A DNA stretch of 64,000 nucleotides from Pseudomonas sp. LS44. Its GTDB lineage: Bacteria > Pseudomonadota > Gammaproteobacteria > Pseudomonadales > Pseudomonadaceae. A program made the translations under genes and the position numbers. The notes under the pieces were generated by a model. It ran no database searches. It was not told the DNA's origin and saw only the letters and a list, made by a program, of their open reading frames with translations. This document shows positions 60,743 through 64,000 of this stretch, one piece after another; the stretch's first letter is position 1, and every line of letters begins with the position of its first letter. Location of the stretch: the NCBI RefSeq assembly GCF_024730785.1, contig NZ_CP102830.1:2666001-2730000 (forward strand), read 5' to 3'.

Positions 60743-62956
60743 TCAAATGCGTCGCGCGGCGTAGCGCTTCAGCAAGCTGGGCACGTCGAGAATCAGCGCG
60801 ATGCGGCCGTCGCCGGTAATGGTCGCTCCGGACATACCCGGAGTGCCCTGGAGCATCTTGCCCAGCGGCTTGATCACTACTTCTTCCTGGCCGACCAGTT
60901 GATCGACCACGAAGCCGATGCGCTGGGTACCCACGGAGAGAATCACCACATGGCCTTCGCCCTGCTCTTCGTGAGTGGCGCTCTTGACCAACCAACGCTT
61001 GAGGTAGAACAGCGGCAGGGCTTTGTCGCGGACGATCACCACTTCCTGACCATCGACCACGTTGGTGCGCGACAGGTCGAGATGGAAAATCTCGTTGACG
61101 CTGACCAGCGGGAAGGCGAAAGCCTGGTCGGCCAGCATCACCATCAGCGTCGGCATGATCGCCAGGGTCAGCGGCACCTTGATGACGATCTTGCTGCCCT
61201 GATTCTTGGTCGAGTAGATGTTGATGGTGCCGTTGAGCTGGGCAATCTTGGTTTTCACCACGTCCATGCCAACACCGCGGCCGGACACATCGGAAATCTC
61301 GGTTTTGGTCGAGAAGCCCGGCGCGAAGATCAGGTTGTAGCACTCCGACTCGTTCAGGCGGTCGGCGGCGTCCTTGTCCAGCAGGCCCTTTTCCACGGCC
61401 TTGGCGCGCAGAACGTCGGGATCCATACCGTTGCCGTCGTCGCTGATCGACAGGAGGATGTGATCGCCCTCCTGCTGAGCAGACAGCACGATGCGCCCGC
61501 CGCGGCTCTTGCCTTTGGCTTCACGATCGTCGGGCAGCTCGATACCGTGGTCGACCGAGTTGCGCACCAAGTGCACCAGTGGATCGGCCAATGCCTCGAC
61601 CAGGTTCTTGTCGAGATCGGTCTCCTCGCCCACCAGCTCGAGGTTGATTTCTTTCTTCAGGTTGCGCGCCAGATCGCGGACCAACCGCGGGAAGCGGCCG
61701 AAGACCTTTTTGATCGGCTGCATGCGGGTTTTCATCACCGCCGTCTGCAGATCGGCAGTCACCACATCGAGGTTGGACACGGCCTTGGCCATGCTCTCGT
61801 CGGCGCTGTTGGCGCCCAGGCGCACCAGGCGGTTACGCACCAGCACCAGTTCGCCAACCATGTTCATGATTTCGTCGAGGCGCGCAGTGTCGACCCGTAC
61901 GGTGGTTTCCGCTTCGCTGCTAGCGGCTACTTTGTCGCTCGGCGCTGCTGGCGCGCTACGGGGCGCGAGGGCTTTGACTTCGGCCTGCGGTTCGGATTTT
62001 GGCGTCGCCGGCTTGGGCGCCGCCGGCGCAACCACCGCCGGCTTAGCCACCGCAACGGCGACATCTCCGTCCTCAGCTGGAGCGGTGAACTTGCCCTTGC
62101 CATGTAACTGGTCGAGCAGCGCTTCGAATTCATCGTCGCTGATCAGCTCACCTGCCGGGCCCACTGCTGGTGCTGGCGTCGGCGCTTGCACCGCAGTCGG
62201 CTCTACCACCGCCTCGGCAGCGAACTTGCCTTTGCCGTGCAGTTGATCGAGCAGTGCTTCGAATTCGTCGTCGTTGATTTCATTGCTGACTGCGGCAGGC
62301 GCAACCGGCGCTTCGACGACTGCCGCCGCGGCGGCGGCGAGGCCGGTACCAGCGAACTGGCCCTTGCCATGCAGTTGGTCGAGTAGCGCTTCAAACTCGT
62401 CGTCGCTGATTTCGTCCCCGCAGGCCGCGGGTGCAGTTTCCGGTCGAGCAGGAGGCTCGTCGCCGAGCGCATCGAGCAGTTGCTCAAACTCGCTGTCGGT
62501 GATGTCACCCGTCGGCTCGGCCACTGCCGCAACAGCAGGCGCAGCCACCGCTACCGACGGCGCGGCTTGCGGTTCGGCCAGGCGCGCCAAGGCGGCCAGC
62601 AGTTCCGGCGATGCCGGCGTCAGTTCGACGCGCTCACGCACCTCGGTGAACATGCCGTTGACCGCATCCAGGGCTTCGAGCACTACGTCCATCAGTTCCG
62701 AATCAACGCGTCGCTCACCCTTGCGCAGGATGTCGAAGACGTTCTCGGCGATGTGGCAGCACTCCACCAGTTCGTTTAGCTGGAGAAAACCGGCGCCGCC
62801 TTTGACGGTATGGAACCCGCGAAAGATGGCATTGAGCAGATCCGCATCATCAGGACGGCTTTCCAGCTCGACCAGTTGCTCGGATAACTGCTCCAGAATC
62901 TCGCCGGCCTCAACCAGGAAGTCCTGGAGGATTTCTTCATCGGCGCCGAAGCTCAT
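60743..62956 (-). CDS. cheA: Chemotaxis histidine kinase CheA
   Basis: 737-residue kinase. The Hpt domain carries the phosphorylated histidine in [13 protein letters not shown] (His49). Dimerisation, ATP-binding ([41 protein letters not shown]) and CheW-like domains fill residues 355-737. Between them is a long linker holding three near-identical copies of [16 protein letters not shown] (about residues 185-300), and a looser fourth ([13 protein letters not shown]) near 155. The linker repeats are unusual for textbook CheA and take the place of a recognisable P2 domain. Confidence 0.95.
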   Translation of the reverse strand: MSFGADEEILQDFLVEAGEILEQLSEQLVELESRPDDADLLNAIFRGFHTVKGGAGFLQLNELVECCHIAENVFDILRKGERRVDSELMDVVLEALDAVNGMFTEVRERVELTPASPELLAALARLAEPQAAPSVAVAAPAVAAVAEPTGDITDSEFEQLLDALGDEPPARPETAPAACGDEISDDEFEALLDQLHGKGQFAGTGLAAAAAAVVEAPVAPAAVSNEINDDEFEALLDQLHGKGKFAAEAVVEPTAVQAPTPAPAVGPAGELISDDEFEALLDQLHGKGKFTAPAEDGDVAVAVAKPAVVAPAAPKPATPKSEPQAEVKALAPRSAPAAPSDKVAASSEAETTVRVDTARLDEIMNMVGELVLVRNRLVRLGANSADESMAKAVSNLDVVTADLQTAVMKTRMQPIKKVFGRFPRLVRDLARNLKKEINLELVGEETDLDKNLVEALADPLVHLVRNSVDHGIELPDDREAKGKSRGGRIVLSAQQEGDHILLSISDDGNGMDPDVLRAKAVEKGLLDKDAADRLNESECYNLIFAPGFSTKTEISDVSGRGVGMDVVKTKIAQLNGTINIYSTKNQGSKIVIKVPLTLAIMPTLMVMLADQAFAFPLVSVNEIFHLDLSRTNVVDGQEVVIVRDKALPLFYLKRWLVKSATHEEQGEGHVVILSVGTQRIGFVVDQLVGQEEVVIKPLGKMLQGTPGMSGATITGDGRIALILDVPSLLKRYAARRI

Positions 62957-62967
62957 TCACGTGCTCC

Positions 62968-63756
62968 CTAAAAACCTAGGCTGGATAGCAGATCGTCGAC
63001 ATCGTCCTGACCGGATACAACGTCATCACGCTTATCGGCATGAATCTGCGGACCTTCACCCCGGGATGAATTTTTTTGTTGTTTTTGTTCGGCACGGACA
63101 GTGTCGACGCTGTGTTCGATGCCGGCGAAACGGTCGACACTGCTGGCCATCAGCATCAGTTTGAGCAGATCGGCCTCGACTTCGGTCACCAGTTGCGTGA
63201 CGCGCTTGATCACCTGACCGGTGAGGTCCTGGTAGTCCTGCGCCAACATGATGTCGTTGAGATTGGCCGAGAGCTTTTGCGTATCACGCTCGCTGCGCGC
63301 AAGGAACAGCTCGATACGTTTGGCCAGTTCGCGGAACGCATCGGCGCCCAACTCGCGGCGCATGAAACGCCCCCAGTCGGCACTCAAGCTCTGCGCTTCG
63401 TCGCCCAGATCGTTGACCAGCGGCGCGCTCTGCTCGACCAGGTCCATGGTGCGGTTGGCCGCCCGCTCGGTCATGGTCACCACGTAGTTCAGACGCTCGG
63501 TAGCGTCGGTGATCTGCGAGACTTCCTGGGCATGCGGCATGCGCGGGTCGAGCTGGAAGTTGACGATCGAGTTGTGCAACTCGCGCGTCAGCTTGCCGAC
63601 CTCCTGGTACAGGCCGCGATCGCGCGCCTTGTTGAGCTCGTGAATGAGCTGCACGGCGTCGCCGAAGTTGCCTTTTTCGAGACTTTCGACCAGCTCGCGG
63701 GCATGGGTTTTCAGGGTCGACTCAAGGTCACCCAGTGGGGATTCGTTGTGATCCAT
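62968..63756 (-). CDS. cheZ: Chemotaxis phosphatase CheZ
   Basis: 262-residue protein that dephosphorylates CheY-P. Long helical segments dominate: YVVTMTERAANRTMDLVEQS and NLNDIMLAQDYQDLTGQVIK, the latter holding the conserved glutamine of the CheZ active loop (QDYQDLTGQ). The C terminus ends DDVDDLLSSLGF, the CheY-binding tail. 11 bases to cheA and 19 from cheY. Confidence 0.95.
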   Translation of the reverse strand: MDHNESPLGDLESTLKTHARELVESLEKGNFGDAVQLIHELNKARDRGLYQEVGKLTRELHNSIVNFQLDPRMPHAQEVSQITDATERLNYVVTMTERAANRTMDLVEQSAPLVNDLGDEAQSLSADWGRFMRRELGADAFRELAKRIELFLARSERDTQKLSANLNDIMLAQDYQDLTGQVIKRVTQLVTEVEADLLKLMLMASSVDRFAGIEHSVDTVRAEQKQQKNSSRGEGPQIHADKRDDVVSGQDDVDDLLSSLGF

Positions 63757-63775
63757 AGTGCCCTCGCGGCGAAGA

Positions 63776-64000
63776 TCAGCCGTTGACGCGCTCGAAGATC
63801 TTTTCGATCTTTTCCTTCAGGACTTGAGCCGTGAACGGTTTGACGACATAGCCGTTTACCCCGGCCTGGGCCGCCTCGATGATCTGATCGCGTTTGGCTT
63901 CGGCCGTGACCATCAGCACCGGCAGGTGCTTGAGGCGCTCGTCGGCGCGTACCGCGCGTAGCAGGTCGATGCCAGTCATGCCCGGCATGTTCCAGTCGGT
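63776..64000 (-). CDS. cheY: Chemotaxis response regulator CheY, 5' truncated by window edge
   Basis: C-terminal 74 codons of CheY; the start lies beyond the right edge. Visible are the phosphorylation-site flank [18 protein letters not shown], the threonine switch [11 protein letters not shown] and the conserved lysine in [20 protein letters not shown]. It heads the visible chemotaxis run on the minus strand. Confidence 0.95.
   Translation of the reverse strand, partial: TDWNMPGMTGIDLLRAVRADERLKHLPVLMVTAEAKRDQIIEAAQAGVNGYVVKPFTAQVLKEKIEKIFERVNG

Overview
The window is a GC-rich chromosomal segment of a Pseudomonas or close relative. The gene order on the right (cheY-cheZ-cheA-cheB-motC-motD-parC-parP-cheW-DUF2802, then fliK-like/flhB-like, then a ccmABCDEFGHI operon) and in the middle (moaA-like, TetR regulator, GlcG-like, gcl, hyi, glxR, glycerate kinase, pyk) matches arrangements I know from P. 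aeruginosa and related species. No rRNA, tRNA, CRISPR array or prophage was recognised. Both ends cut genes: an EamA/RhtA-type exporter on the left and cheY on the right.

Layout. 1-8 kb: housekeeping and transport genes (EamA exporter, MsbA-like ABC exporter, GFA protein, NAD-kinase-like protein, pdxB, MATE exporter, tusA). 8.2-10 kb: a PaaI thioesterase followed by a thiolase gene interrupted by one in-frame TAA. 10.1-16.2 kb: one giant minus-strand gene for a secreted animal-type heme peroxidase with RTX repeats, resembling MopA-type Mn(II)-oxidising peroxidases. 17-20.6 kb: a periplasmic binding protein, an 8-oxoguanine/guanine deaminase-type enzyme and a MoaA paralogue. 20.7-29.6 kb: the glyoxylate-to-pyruvate pathway: Gcl condenses glyoxylate to tartronate semialdehyde, GlxR reduces it to glycerate, a MOFRL-family kinase makes 2-phosphoglycerate, and (via enolase elsewhere) pyruvate kinase finishes; Hyi interconverts hydroxypyruvate. 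A perfect palindrome TTGTATACAA occurs once in the moaA/tetR gap and twice in the glcG/gcl gap and is the likely operator of the TetR protein. 29.9-32.3 kb: urea transporter and ChrA.

32.5-34.6 kb is a small AT-rich cluster of three integron-type gene cassettes with one canonical attC site and two degenerate ones, and no integrase in view. It is the most foreign-looking part of the window, and its three products are unknown. 34.7-45.7 kb holds assorted single genes: a serine hydrolase, a methyltransferase, a histidine phosphatase, a large Lhr helicase with two dispersed repeats embedded in its reading frame, a yeast-type cytosine deaminase, a VOC protein, a truncated reading frame beside a MITE-like element, a lysozyme-inhibitor-like protein and two lipoproteins. 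45.8-52.8 kb is the tightly overlapping cytochrome c maturation operon, including the 58-residue ccmD. 52.9-64 kb is flagellar and chemotaxis territory.

Five families of short dispersed palindromic repeats (called A-E here) fill many gaps. All assignments rest on reading the sequence and on recall of protein families; no database search was run.
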